From Gordionus sp. m RMFG-2023 (lineage: Eukaryota; Nematomorpha; Gordioida; Chordodea; Parachordodidae): 64,000 nt of DNA. Below the pieces are notes generated by a model. The model saw nothing but the letters and a program-made list of their open reading frames with translations. It ran no database searches and was not told the DNA's origin. The stretch's first letter is position 1; every line of letters starts with the position of its first letter. Location: NCBI RefSeq assembly GCF_954871325.1, contig NC_088776.1, positions 10,292,052-10,356,051 on the forward strand, written 5' to 3'. Below are positions 25,583 through 37,227 of this stretch, piece by piece. Both the position numbers and the translations under genes were made by a program.

Positions 25583-26899
25583 GAAGTATATTTTACATCC
25601 AATGTTTGACAATAAGTATTGTCTTAATATTTGGTACGCCTTAAGACTCATTGAATGGTATTATAGGTATTCCGTCATCAGCAGGATTGCTAAATAATTA
25701 AATTTATGAAAATGTATATAGAAATGGACTTTTGTAATAAAGTATGTGTTATATAATTATGCATTTTGGGTTTTTAAAGGAATGGACATGTGGGATAATT
25801 TATTATTAATTAATGTTAATATATTGTATATGTAATTCAGTTTCAATTAAGGTTGATATATTAATAAGTGATCTATTGAGGGTGAGTTAATGTTGTTTAT
25901 TTTGAAGTAATTAACCATTTTTATGAAATAGGATGTAATGTGAATTACACATATGATATATTTAATTATGAATGATAATTTGAAGGAATTGAAGTATGAT
26001 GAAGTCAGAATAATATCTATAATGTTATAGGTGGACAGTTATTTTGATTTAGTGCCTGCATTTGATATATATATAAATTGGGTATGGATTTATATGATAT
26101 ATTAGATGATGTGTAATATTTTTTTTTTTAAATTATGAAATCTCTATATTTAATATACATATATTTTTTTTAAATTAGGAAATCTCTATATTTAATATAG
26201 ATATATTTTTTTTTAAATTATAAAATTTTATAAAAGGTTTTATTTGCAATTATTATATTATTTTTATGGTATGCAATGATGGGAAGGGAAAATATTTTTA
26301 TAGATAAGGTCAGCCCATGTTGATGGGTATGCCTTGAGGTATGAATATTGTTTAGTTTGCATACTGGAGAAAGTTTTTTTTGTGTAAATTTTTTTTTGTA
26401 AATTTATGCTGCATATTACATTTTTTTATCTTTGTAATAATTTTATAGCACATCACTATTTACTATTTATTTTATGAACATTTTTTTTATAAAAAAAAAA
26501 GACTCAAATTATTTTATATTGTGAAGGTATATTAAAAATTCTTTACATATATACCATATAGCCCATTATATTCTCAATTTTTGTTACTTTGCATTCTACA
26601 TTTTTGTGAATTTGTGCTAATTGTGATGGCAGAGTTAGGTAGAAATGGTATATTTTTCTTAGGATACTGAATAATTCCTAGATGGAAAATATTGTATTTT
26701 CTACATATTATATATTTTTCCTCCCTATAAAATATTAAATTTATTTCTATACATATGTCTTGTAATTTTATTTAAAATCTTTGTTTGGCAAATTTTCACA
26801 ATTATTTTTAATACCTAAAAATGGATTTTTATATCTATTTTAGGGGATATTTATAAAAATGTAGCTTTGATTTTTTTTACATGACAGAAGGACAATTAC

Positions 26900-26969
26900 A
26901 TGTGTTGAAATTGCATTTCACACATAGACCATGTGTTGAAATTGCATTTCACACATAGACCATGTGTTC
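26900..26969. repeat. Tandem duplication, period 31 bp, two copies plus a partial
   Basis: ATGTGTTGAAATTGCATTTC plus ACACATAGACC occurs at 26900 and 26931, followed by the start of a third unit. Located inside the LTR element. Confidence 0.93.
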
Positions 26970-27369
26970 ACATTACAGTATTATATGTAAAGTCATTATT
27001 TCATAAATACCATTAATCATATACAAATAATGTATATTATAGCTCCTATTTCCCAAATGTCTTAAAATGAATGAATTATTATGTTTTGCTGATATTACAT
27101 TGTCCATATTAATGTTCCATAGATTATAAATGAAGATACCCCAATGTACATGTCATTATTGATAATATGTGTTTTCGCGATTATATATTGAAATGTATCG
27201 GAGATATTATATTATAAATCATCATAAGGGAAGACGATTCGATAAATTCCTTGAACGTCTTCAAGACGTCACGATACAATTCAAAGGGGAGATTCGATAC
27301 AATTCAAAGGAGCGATTCGATACAATACCACCACAGAGAGAGGGATTCTGGGCTTGTGAAGGGTGGGCG

Positions 27370-27729
27370 TGTTGTAGCTGTTGAAAAAAAGAAGAAATAA
27401 ATTTAATATAATACATCAAATGTCAGTTATTTTCTGACAGAAAAATTAGTTTTCCTGGTGGATGGGAGGAAAACGAAATGATCACATGGTTTGTTGTTAG
27501 AAAAGAACATTCTTTGTTTGGATTTGGAGTGGAGATATTGAAGATGGGATTGATTGGGGAAGATTTAATATGTTTATATGTTATATATACATAAATAAAG
27601 ATGAATTGTAGTAATGTTTATTATATTTATTTAATATTATTATAAAGGATTATTTTGGATTGATAAGTTATATTTTTGGGAGTAGTTGAGAGTAAAGGGC
27701 ATTTTATTTATTATTTATAAAATTTTCCA
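27370..27729 (+). repeat. 3' LTR of the non-coding LTR element
   Basis: Second copy of the LTR, preceded directly by the purine-rich tract ending GGGTGGGCG. Confidence 0.8.
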
Positions 27730-28522
27730 TGTGTTTTTAATATTTATATAATATTTAGTTTTAATTGATTCTTAAACCCTTGTATCTATCACAAACTTAT
27801 GACATTATTCATCTATGATTTCTCGAATTTTATAGTACATATAGAGAAATTTTTTTTAAAAATATAATCAAAAATAAAGATGATTCATTCTCATATGTAA
27901 TGTAATTCTTTTAATACAGTTCCAAATGGAAGAAAAATATTTTAGTTGAATTTACAAATTTCCTTCCAAACTATTTATAAATTTGTTAGATAAAATTCTA
28001 AAAATATTCTTTTAAACACCCTCTAAATATATAACCACAAGCAAAATACCTGAAATAGAATGATTAACTCCAAAAACCAAAGCGGAAATCTAAAGGCGGT
28101 TAATCATAAAAATAGAGATACAGTGCAAAAAAATGTTAAGGGGAGATAGAAGATAATATTTAACTCGTAAAACTGGTAAAATAAAAGAGAGCATGGGAAT
28201 AAAAGGAAACACAATGCGTTTAATAAACTAAATCACTTCTATAAACCTGCTTTAGTAAGCGACCATTATTAAAATTAGTAAAAATAATTAAATATCGAAT
28301 AATCTAGCGGAACATTTAGACTGGATTATTGAATACATTTGAATCAAGAATACCCAAACTCAATGATGTCCAAAGATATTAACTTACCACATTACAGTGA
28401 CGAAGCGTCCATAGAAGCAAGGGAAGCATTGCTTCCCTTAAAATTTTTCATACAAAATTTCTAAATAAACTTAATATAATTTTTGTACTATGATAAATAA
28501 ACTAAACTGACTTCGTTAAAAA

Positions 28523-28610
28523 AATTAATATAATTTTTATAACGTTAAAGATTAATATAATTTTTATAACGTTAAAAAGATTAATATAATTTTTATAACG
28601 TTAAATAATT
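28523..28610. repeat. Short tandem array, at least three units of about 29-33 bp
   Basis: Units of the form TTAATATAATTTTTATAACG plus TTAAA repeat near the left end of the hAT element; a diverged unit lies just before. Confidence 0.9.
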
Positions 28611-29044
28611 AATATTATTTTTACTATATTTAGAAATACTATTATTTTTACTACGTTAAAAAAAATATACATGAGGGAAGCAAATTTAATATTGCTTATT
28701 TTTTTTAATAAATAAAGAGAACATCATGCCATGGTATTGTGTAATTTTACCATTAAAAAATAAGCATTGGGGAAGCAAATAAAAAAAAACTTATTTTTTT
28801 TAAAATAAATAAAAGAGAAAGAAATTTTTTTATATAATATTATTTTCCTTACTTTTCTAAAATAAAAATTTTTCGTTTTTAAAATCCTTAATTAATGTTT
28901 AATAATTGTAATTGTATTATTGAAAATTTATTAACATTATCATTTAGCTTAAGAAATTTTGATGCGAAAAAATTGATTATTGAAAAAGGAAGACCAAGAC
29001 CAATTTTACAAAACTAAAAAAAAAATCAAAACTTGCATCCATAA

Positions 29045-29719
29045 TTGATCAACTCTATATGTTTTCTTGGAATTCAGGAGCTCGTATTCCGTGGTGATGA
29101 TGAATCTTCTAATTCAGTAAATAGAGGAAATTATATTGTATTAATTTATTTGCTCGCAGAAGAAAATTTACTATTGAAACATCGTTTAGAAATAGTGCAG
29201 TTTTTATTGTACTATCAAGCAATATTTAAAATGATTTGATTAATTCTATTTCATATGTCATACACCAAAAAATATTAAATTCGTCGAATTGTTAGATATT
29301 AGTAAATTCCAAATAATCAATTTCCCAAAATATTTATTAGATAATTTAAACGACACTTATTCTCAATTTTTCGACTTGCACAAGCTGGATCCCGAATTAA
29401 AGATGGTGTTTCGGGATGTTGAATTTAAAAAGAAAAAGAATGTTAATGAAATACTTAAATTTTCAATATGCATCGATTTGATGAAAAGTTTTAAAGATTT
29501 TAAATTATGCAAATTCATCTTAACTTTGGCTTTAACAACAGCAAGTGCAGAAAGGAGTTTTCATCTTTAAAAAGAATCAAATCTTATTGCAGAAACAGGA
29601 TGAGCCAAAATCGATTATCGAATCTATCTTTGATTTCGATTGAAAAAAAATTATTAAAAAATTTAAAATCTAGCGATAACTTTTATAATGCAGTACTTAA
29701 TCATTTTACTCAAAAATAA
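29045..29719 (+). pseudogene. Broken hAT transposase (TTF/DUF4371 type) inside the 28395-29835 element
   Basis: The segment at 29045-29239 gives FLGIQELVFRGDDESSNSVN and RGNYIVL, matching the conserved 'lafRGhdE ... nrGNF' motif of DUF4371 transposases. The segment at 29289-29570 leads into LTLALTTASAERSF, the start of the C-terminal dimerisation domain. The remainder (SSLKRIKSYCRNRMSQNRLS, then NLSLISIEKKLL) continues in another frame at 29507-29719. So one frameshift lies in the dimerisation domain and a large central part is missing. Dead copy. Confidence 0.82.
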
Positions 29720-31110
29720 AGACGAATACCACTTATTTATAAATCTTAATGTTTTTATTGTTTGAGTTTGACTAAAATAAAAATAAAATTTTTTTTGATC
29801 GCTTCCTTAGTAGTAAACTTGACGCTTCGTCACTGCCACATTATCAAGCCTCCATATTAGAAATCAATGGAGCGATTAAAAAGGTAAGATCCGAACACCT
29901 CAAAGGGATAATATATATAAGTATCTCTTATTATTTATAAAGAATTTAGGAAACCGCTGAAATTTCTAAAGATGGGAACCTATTTACATTCTGTAACTTC
30001 CCCCAAACCCGTTATAATTTAACTATTTAGAACTATAGTACTGACATCCATATCAAAATATTTGTTATTCTACTAAAAAGCAGCACTATGTTCCATTAAT
30101 TATTGGGTGAAAATATATTAGAGCCCATATTAGCTCTGAAGGTAACTTTGCAAAAATGAAATAGATATAAACTTCCATATTTATTTAAATTCATGAACAT
30201 TGAAAAGCCTATGACAATTTAAAGCATTCTGCCTTTTAAAATATAGAATAGAAAGAAATATGATCAAAATTCTGAAATTTTATTATAATAATTTTTTGAC
30301 AAGTTCTAAATAGTGCAAATTTATTCATCTATGTTTAGAGTAAAAATGAGGGCAAGGCTTGATGTCCTCGATATTCTTCCATTTAATTATTACAAACATG
30401 ATGACGTAATCAGAGATACCATCATTTCCAGTGAACATTTTTAAAGAATTAATTAAATTTTGTATACCAACATCGGTCTTATTATTAAATCAGGAACGGA
30501 AACCGTTAATTTAATAAATAAGTTTAAATAGTCAGAAATCTGGGTTAAATATTGACTACTATAAAACCTTTATGCCATCACTGAGCGCGAGAATCAATAA
30601 TATTAACAAAACCATAAAAGCTACTAAATGCTTCAAATAACAAGGGGTATAGACATCAAAGGGAATATGAAGTTCTAATTTGAAATTAGAATAAAAAATA
30701 CCAAATCATTAAAGAAGTACTTTAAACTTTGTGCATTCAAAAAATATATGCGAAAACTTGTATAAGAATCTCTAGCTCTGCAGTAATGCCAGACTTGCTG
30801 TATAAAAGTGACACCTGGGTCGCAAGCAAAACACTTTTAAAGAATAGTAAAAGACTTTTATCAACTGATGTCTAAGACAATTAAATGAGTATATCTATCC
30901 CAAAACCATGCTAAATAAAAACTTGTGAAAAAATATACTCATATACCAGACATAAAACATTTAGAGGGAAGAGAATTGAACCACTTAGACCCATATTAAG
31001 AAATCACAAGAAAAATATACATAATTCAAACAAAGAGGAAAAATATGGATTATATGAATCACACCAGATACATAAAGTCACCAATGACATTTGAGATAAA
31101 ATATAAGTAT

Positions 31111-32159
31111 GAACAAATTTAACTTACAAAACTAAATAATACAATTTAAAAAAATCCTTTTATGCATGGGCTTTTTTAAACTATATTTTTAATGACCATA
31201 GGGTATAAGCATTTAAGTATGAAGCTAATCCTTATAATAAAGTCAAAAGCAAAATCAATTTATCAATGCATCATCACTCACATTACAAACGGCAATCATA
31301 TTTGTCTGATAACCATGATAATATAATCCAAATAAACTGTAATTTAAAATGTATATAAAATAAAAAATATATTATCATTAATCACAGTCTACATGATAGC
31401 AAAATTAACTACAGACTGCCCAAAAATTGGTTAATGATTCTTCTCATAAAAAAATTAAAGCGCTTATGTTTATTTTTACCCAGTTTAATGAGTGTGAAAA
31501 AAAGACGAAGATAATTTTGTTTTGGATTTAACATTACTAATTATAAATATATACCCTATTTTTAAAGATAAATTTAAAAATGATTTATAAAATTAAATCT
31601 TTTTTATTCAAAACCAGTCAAATCCGATAAGTTATATTATATGATTATTTATATACATATATATTTATATATATATATATTTATATAATTTTATTTATTA
31701 TAACTATGAATAAATAAATATGTCATAGGTGGCCATAATCATATGCCTAGGTAAAGTTTAGAACAAACTTTGCAATGAAAATAATAATATTCATGCATTC
31801 GATCAAATGCTCAAATTTTTGGTACATTTATAATTTTTTACAAGTAATTTTGTTATTGATTAATAGGTAACATTTGGCGTTGGCTTTTATACAGGAGTTT
31901 TCATCGCTCAAAATTACGACGTGAGTTCATTTTAAAATATCTTTTATTCATTTATATGACTTATTTTCACCTTGATCTTAAGTTACTTCACTTTTTTAAA
32001 ATAATATTTAATAATCTGCATTAATCAGGTTTATAGATTTTAGAAATCGGATCTAGCCCTATATCAAAATATTAAAAAAAAAAATTACTACACTTATAAA
32101 TATTTTTTTTTTATCAAAGGCTTTTTTCACAATGTAGATCTATCTATCCCTTCTTAGTA
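31111..32159. other. AT-rich stretch between LINE remnants
   Basis: No exon recognised. Contains an alternating AT tract near 31655-31690. Part may be 3' untranslated sequence of the LINE at 28050-31110. Confidence 0.4.
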
Positions 32160-32745
32160 GTCTTTGTATGTACTTCCATAGGCCACTGTTTGAGCCGTTC
32201 TCTATTCTTAGCTGATTTATTTTTTATAGGGTATCACTAGACATCCATTCATTCCTTGAGAAAAAACTCACATTTGGCAAAACATTATATGATTCTGCAA
32301 GATCTCCTTTGAAAAGTTTCCAGCATGCTTCTACATTTCGTGCCTGATTACATTTAAAAAGTTAGCTTCTTTCCCTCTTAATGCTTGATCAAAAAGTCTT
32401 GCATCTTCCTGTGATTGTATTTTATTGGGTTTGCATGTTATATTTGTTCGCAAAGGATAAGCACTAGAACAAGTTGAAGCTTGTCTACTTCCATTGAGAT
32501 AACCCCATATATTTTTTATGGTGATATTTGCTATGAGCATTTGGTGATCTGACAGATTTATATTGGTTGTGGCCTTGACATCATCAAACCATTGGTGAAT
32601 ATTAGATATGAAGAAATCAATTTGAGATTTCTGTTGAGCTGTTACAAAAGTGTAGTTCACTGTGACAAAAGAAGGTGTTTTCTATTTTGAAGTTTTTGCA
32701 GAAATCAAGGAATTTCTATCTTCACAATTTGGTTATTGTATAGTG
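32160..32745 (-). pseudogene. LINE endonuclease-domain fragment, inverted relative to its neighbour
   Basis: The minus-strand frame at 32331-32660 gives TFVTAQQKSQIDFFISN followed by NINLSDHQMLIANI. This is the C-terminal part of an APE-type LINE endonuclease, where an S-x-ID motif precedes the catalytic SDH. The flanking sequence reads on with stops. About 100 bp away, at 32840, the next LINE coding segment runs on the plus strand, so the element has been broken by an inversion near 32745-32840. Confidence 0.72.
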
Positions 32746-32839
32746 GCATTCCCAATGACATTGCTGCAGATATAAACTGCATCTTTACCAAGGAAATACA
32801 TACAAAGACTACTCTGGAGGGATAGACAGATCTACATTG

Positions 32840-33624
32840 CAAATAAGCCTTTGATATTGATAAAGATATGAAAGAGAATAGGATCTACGATGCCTACAAA
32901 AAATTACAATATTTCTTTAAACTAAATAGTTTTAAGAAACTTCCCTCCATTGTTTTAAGAAATAGGAAAGTAATTATATATCAAGATAAACAAATAGCTT
33001 TATGGCTTGACTATTACGATGGTCTTTGATTCAAGGAGAGCAACTCCACCAGCTAGTTTGAATACAAACCCTGTCACATCCCCATCTAGCTTCTCCATAA
33101 ACAAAATTGCTAATGTAATCAAAAAATTATGCAAAAACAAAGCGCCAGGGTTTGATAACATTTCTGCAGAATACATGAAAATTGCACCCGTGACAATATC
33201 GACCTTATTTACCCTCTTCAACAAAATTTGGGTAAGCAGTAATACTCCAGAGGAATGGAACAAATCCTTCCTATGTAATTTCCCAAAAATCAAAAACCCA
33301 TTAAAATTCACAGATTACTGAGCTATTGCCTTAACTTCCTGTGTCTTAAAAATCTTTATGGTTCTCATAAAAAACAGAATCTTGTCTTCTACACCACATC
33401 TTTTCCCCAAATATATTTGCGCATACAGGCCAAATAAAAATATACTCGAGCCAATAGCCTTAAAAATAATGATTCAGAAATGCTGTAAATATAAAATACT
33501 GGCCTACTTCACTTTTATAGATTTCAGCAGAGCCTTTGACAATGTAAACCACGAGGCACTATGGGAATCACTGTTAGAATGTGGGATTGATTGTGGTCAG
33601 AGTTTCTTATTATGTGAGCTATGA
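32840..33624 (+). pseudogene. LINE reverse-transcriptase segment (linker and fingers/palm), broken
   Basis: At 32870-32990 the plus strand reads IYDAYKKLQYFFKLNSFKK and LPSIVLRNRKVIIYQDKQIA, the linker before the RT core. After a frame change, 33060-33320 gives INKIANVIKKLCKNKAPGFD then ISAEYMKIA and EEWNKSFLCNFPKIKNPLKF, then a stop. The frame at 33358-33624 gives MVLIKNRILSSTPHLF, YRPNKNILEPIALK and FTFIDFSRAFDNVNHEALWE, the RT motifs up to the first catalytic aspartate region. The RT then stops at an inversion junction near 33600. The part from 33066 onward is repeated inverted at 38174-38712. Confidence 0.82.
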
Positions 33625-34545
33625 ACTGTATTAGGTGTTTTTTAAAGTTATATGTATTGGATTATGATTTGACTTTATCCAGAGATTTGAGTTCGAGATT
33701 CGTGGGTAGAAGATACCATTTATTGTGCGAAGGCAATTGTTAATGAATGATTAAATATGTCTGTTTTCTGTTTTGGTAATTTCCCATATGTTCCATAGAG
33801 TAATATGGGAATTATTGTCAAGTTAAAAATTCGCAGTCTGGTGAAAGCCGAGATCTCTTTGGTTTTCCAAACTTTCGTGTACTTATAGAAGGCACCCCTC
33901 CTTTTGTATTCAGATCATCATTTCCTCTTTTCCACTGCCTTTGTTATCTAGTGTTATACCTAAGTATTTAATTTTGTTCACAAACTTAATTGCATTTCCT
34001 CCAAATGTAAGATTATCTAGTGATGGAACATTTGGGGAGGGGAGAATAAAAGTTTTGTTGAAATTTATTTCAAGTCCAACTCTTTGACTTAGAATCTCTA
34101 GTAGTATAACAAGTTTTTGGTTTCATCTATACTCCTGGAGATTACAACTATGTCATCAGCATATGATACTATTCTGTTGACAAAAGATATGGAATTATTA
34201 GATCCTAAATCCACTAGATCAGCTGCACCCAGTGCTTATGACTTTATTTATTATAATGTTGAATAGGAGTGGCGATAGAGTGAAGCCTTGTTTTACTCCT
34301 TTTTTAATTCTAAAACAAGGAAATATTTTATCATTTATTTTAAAACACGCAACTAGTTTTGAGTAGTGGTTTTTTTAGAATGAGGATGATGTTAGGTTCA
34401 ATCCCAAATTCTGACAGTGATTCCCATAGTGCCTTGTGGTTAATATTATCAAAGCTCTGCTGAAATCTATAAAAGTGAATTAGGCTGGTATATTATATTT
34501 ACAGCATTTCTGAATCGTTATATTTAAGGCTAATATTGGCTCGAG
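33625..34545 (-). pseudogene. LINE reverse-transcriptase C-terminal part, inverted copy
   Basis: On the minus strand this is a degraded twin of 37240-38190. It contains the inverse of the catalytic SYADD segment at about 34144-34163 and thumb-region blocks, but with frame breaks. It ends at the hAT terminus at 34563. Part of the left arm of the large palindrome. Confidence 0.75.
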
Positions 34546-35059
34546 TATATTTTTGCCTGTATTAGAGGACTGCAAAGTAATTTTTTCGCAAACCAAGCAC
34601 GACCCGAGCCCGATGTAAAAAAATTTTTTCCGAGCCCGAGGCGCCTGAGCACACATTTTTTAGTCCGACCCGAGCCCGAATAAAATTTTTCAATTTTAGT
34701 TTGAATCTTATAATAGCTCAAAAAAATTTATGTATATTTATTCATCGCCACCTTAAATAAAAGTTTATTTGACGGCCATAATCTATTCAAGATATATATT
34801 AAGTTGCATTTTATTTAATTTGTAAAAAATATTATAAAAAGATTTATATACAAGCGAATTTAAAAATTATAGCGATTTTTTAAGAATACAATAAAAGCAT
34901 CATTTATGTCGAATATAGATGATAATGATATAAAAGTTAATAAATATATAAAAAATATAATGAACATATATTATATTAACATATCAATATCATTATTAAA
35001 AGTATCACAAAGTGAATAATTATTATATATAACTAAAGAGGCGTCCAGTTTATCTGGCT

Positions 35060-35314
35060 TTAAACAAGTCCTTTTCTCTTCAAAGGCCCTATCAGCAGCT
35101 GAATTGCTCTTTCACTGCTAGCCGACGAAGCAGGGATAGCTAGGAATTTAAGAGCTAAAATACTTAAATTTGGAAACTCATTATGGTTTGCTTTCCACCA
35201 ATTTAAAATATTATCATCTATACATAATTTAGGATCTAGGTATTTTTTAAGCTTGTCAACTTCGGCGCTAGCATCAGAAAACGCATTGTCAGCCTCCCAT
35301 AGAAAGAAATCCAA
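35060..35314 (-). pseudogene. hAT transposase dimerisation domain, left-arm copy
   Basis: The 84-codon frame gives FSDASAEVDKLKKYLDPKL, ILNWWKANHNEFPNLSILA and LKFLAIPASSASSERAIQLL. The WW, 'FPNLS', 'IPASSASSER' signature is that of the hAT C-terminal dimerisation domain. It is nearly the same as the right-arm copy at 36518-36775 but retains the canonical SSASSER, while the right copy has SSVSRER. Confidence 0.88.
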
Positions 35315-35570
35315 AAACGTATCTACCTCAGTATTTTATTAAGAAAAAAAATATTCATAATATAATAATAATATTTACTTTATTTTTTAATAAATAATTT
35401 TATTATTAATTTAATGAACCTTTATTTACTACTCTATCAGTTGAGCAGGAGCTAGATGGTGAGTTGATATTTATAGACTTTTGCTCAATAATATCTCTGT
35501 TGATTTTCTCTGCATTTATCAACATGTTAATATGTTGACACAAATCTTTATAATGTTCTCGGGATAACAT

Positions 35571-36263
35571 AAAAATCCATGTATTCTTTCAGGATACAGC
35601 AGGGCATACTTATCGGAATCAATCATTACTGACCAAAGAGCAAATATGATTAAAGCTTTTGAAAATCATAAAAGATTAAATTGTTCTTCTTAAATACAGT
35701 ATTAAGGAGTACTTTTGATAACAAAAATATTGAATCTCAAGGTTCGGAGATATATCAATGTTTTGTTGATTGTAAAAGTTTAGTAACTTATATGAAACAG
35801 AGTGGGTATATTAAATTAGCTTTTTATTAAAATATATCATTAAATTTTAGATTAGTTAATCAGCTCGATAAAACTGTATATGTGTGTTGAGACTAGATGG
35901 AATAACAGGCTAAATATAATTGAATCGATTTTTAATCAATTTAATGAAATATTGGAGATCCTCAAATCCAAAGGAGAGTCGATTAGACTAGAAAATATTG
36001 ATTTTAAAATGATGAGAGATCTTATCAAGTTTCTGACGCCTTTTAAAATTGCGAGTGATGAACTTCAGAGTGATTTAAAACCCACTATTCACAAAGTTAT
36101 ATTGTGTTATCATAAACTATTGAGTTTTTTAGCGCATCCTAATTTAAACTCTCAGCTAAACCAGCTATCGCAAAGATGCCAGGAAATATTTGTGGATAAA
36201 TTTCAAATAGATATATTCCACCAAATTTCGACGTTTTTGTGCCCAAAATTTCGGGATATGAAA
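35571..36263 (+). other. Unique centre of the palindrome, with hAT transposase middle region
   Basis: Single-copy spacer between the two arms. From about 35600 it reads on the plus strand in a broken frame (ESIITDQRANMIKAFENHKR) and passes into the open frame at 35880-36380. It determines that the transposase in the right arm is the contiguous one. Confidence 0.75.
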
Positions 36264-36775
36264 ATGTTATCCCGAGAACATTATAAAGATTTGTGTCAGC
36301 ATATTAACACGTTGATGAATGCAGAGAAAATCAACAGAGATATTATTGAGAAAAAGTATAAATATCAACTCACCATCTAGCTCCTGCTCAACTGATAGAG
36401 TAGTAAATAAAGGCTCATTAAATTAATAATAAAATTATTTATTAAAAAATAAAGTAAATATTATTATTATATTATGAATATTTATTTTCTTAATAAAATA
36501 CTGAGGTAGATACGTTTTTGGATTTCTCTCTATGGGAGGCTGACAATGCGTTTTCTGATGCTAGCGCCGAAGTTGAAGAGCTTAAAAAATACCTAGATCC
36601 TAAATTATGTATAGAAGATGATAATATTTTAAATTGGTGGAAAACAAACCATATTGAGTTTCCAAATTTAAGTATTTTACCTCTTAAATTCCTAGCTATC
36701 CCTGCTTCGTCGGTTAGCAGAGAAAGAGCGTTTTCAGCTGTTAATAGGGCCTTTGAAGAGAAAGGGACTTGTTAA
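35880..36775 (+). pseudogene. hAT transposase C-terminal half, right-arm copy
   Basis: The 166-codon frame at 35880-36380 contains CVETRWNNRLNIIESIF, EILEILKSKGESIRLENI, LIKFLTPFKIASDELQSD, LKPTIHKVILCYHKLL and LCPKFRDMKMLSREHY, the usual hAT region between the catalytic core and the dimerisation domain. After a stop and an AT-rich gap, the frame at 36518-36775 gives LDPKLCIEDDNILNWWKTNH and IEFPNLSILPLKFLAIPASS. No N-terminal zinc finger or full DDE catalytic region was found. Dead copy; the gap and stops are visible. Confidence 0.85.
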
Positions 36776-37227
36776 AGCCAGATAAACTGGACGCCTTTTT
36801 ATTTATATATCATAATTATTCACTTTGTGATACTTTTGATAATGATATTGATATGTTAATATAATATAATATGTTCATTATATTTTTTATATATTTATTA
36901 ACTTTTATATCATTATCATCTATATTCGACATAAATGATGCTTTTATTGTTTTTTTTATATAATCGATATAATTTTTAAATTCGCTTGCATATTAATCTT
37001 TTTATAATATTTTTTACAAATTAAATAAAATGCAACTTAATATATATCTTGAATAGATTATGGCCGTCAAATAAACTTTTATTTAAGGTGGCGATGAATA
37101 AATACACATAAAATTTTTTTGGCTATTATAATATTCAAACTAAAATTGCAAAATTTTATTCGGAAATTTTTTTAAATCGGGCTCGGGTCGTGCTTGGTTT
37201 GCGAAAAAATTACTTTGCATTCCTCTA

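Larger units (their letters stand above)
24914..27729 (+). mobile_element. Non-coding LTR retrotransposon derivative (LARD/TRIM-like), about 2.8 kb
   Basis: Direct repeats of about 360 bp at 24914-25279 and 27370-27729, over 95% alike by eye, flank about 2.1 kb with no retroviral-type domain. Each LTR starts TGTTGTAGCTGTTG and appears to end in CA. The 3' LTR is preceded by a purine-rich tract GAAGGGTGGGCG (27358-27369), a good polypurine-tract candidate. A TGCCAGC motif lies at the end of the 5' LTR (25275-25281). No convincing target duplication was found, so outer limits are uncertain by a few bases. The LTR start and G-rich tract match those of the gypsy element at 52164-57960, which suggests that family mobilised it. 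Confidence 0.75.
28395..29835 (+). mobile_element. hAT element with CAGTGACGAAGCGTC ends, about 1.44 kb
   Basis: Perfect 8-bp target duplication CCACATTA at 28387-28394 and 29836-29843. Terminal inverted repeat CAGTGACGAAGCGTC at the left, its exact inverse at the right. Just inside are GGGAAGCATTGCTTCCC at the left and GCTTCC at the right. The interior carries a broken TTF/DUF4371-type transposase. It was inserted into an older LINE, whose reading resumes across the duplicated target. Confidence 0.93.
28050..31110 (+). pseudogene. Decayed LINE reverse transcriptase, interrupted by a hAT element
   Basis: Ignoring the insertion at 28395-29835, the plus strand reads as a stop-ridden LINE ORF2. 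Before and across the insertion site it gives SKDINLPHYQASILEINGAI, then IKKVRSEHLKG. Near 30540-30600 come LNIDYYKTFMPSLSARINNI and INKTIKATKCFK. Near 30660-30830 are KGNMKF-like, KYFKLCAFKKYMRKL-like and MPDLLYKSDTWVA-like segments, typical of the region after the reverse-transcriptase core in APE-type LINEs. Many stops and frame changes show long inactivity. The 5' limit is approximate. This copy appears distinct from, but related to, the LINE at 32160-38712. Confidence 0.7.
33066..35570. repeat. Left arm of a large imperfect palindrome (about 2.5 kb)
   Basis: This arm is the reverse complement of 36264-38712 with small indels and substitutions, for example a short deletion opposite 33105-33130. 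Going inward, both arms hold an RT N-terminal segment, an inversion junction, an RT C-terminal segment, a hAT end and a hAT C-terminal coding segment. The arms diverge abruptly at GGGATAACAT (35561-35570) on the left and ATGTTATCCC (36264-36273) on the right, leaving a spacer of 693 bp. Confidence 0.9.
34563..37227. mobile_element. Fold-back hAT element inside a LINE, about 2.67 kb
   Basis: The ends are TAGAGGACTGCAAAGTAATT at 34563 and its inverse ending CATTCCTCTA at 37227. Subterminal blocks of GACCCGAGCCCGA type occur in both arms. The bases just outside (GCCTGTAT on the left, ATACAGGC on the right) are inverse, not direct, copies. This pair is therefore not a target duplication but part of the larger palindrome. 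Inside, a transposase C-terminus appears twice, inverted, around a unique 693-bp centre. Confidence 0.85.

Noticed and set aside
27169-27384. Plus-strand 71-codon frame ending at the 3' LTR
   Set aside because: Made of short GATTCGATACAATTC-type repeats and the polypurine tract just before the LTR; no domain.
31640-31700. Alternating AT tract as a replication origin or structural element
   Set aside because: Such tracts are common throughout this AT-rich window; nothing sets this one apart.
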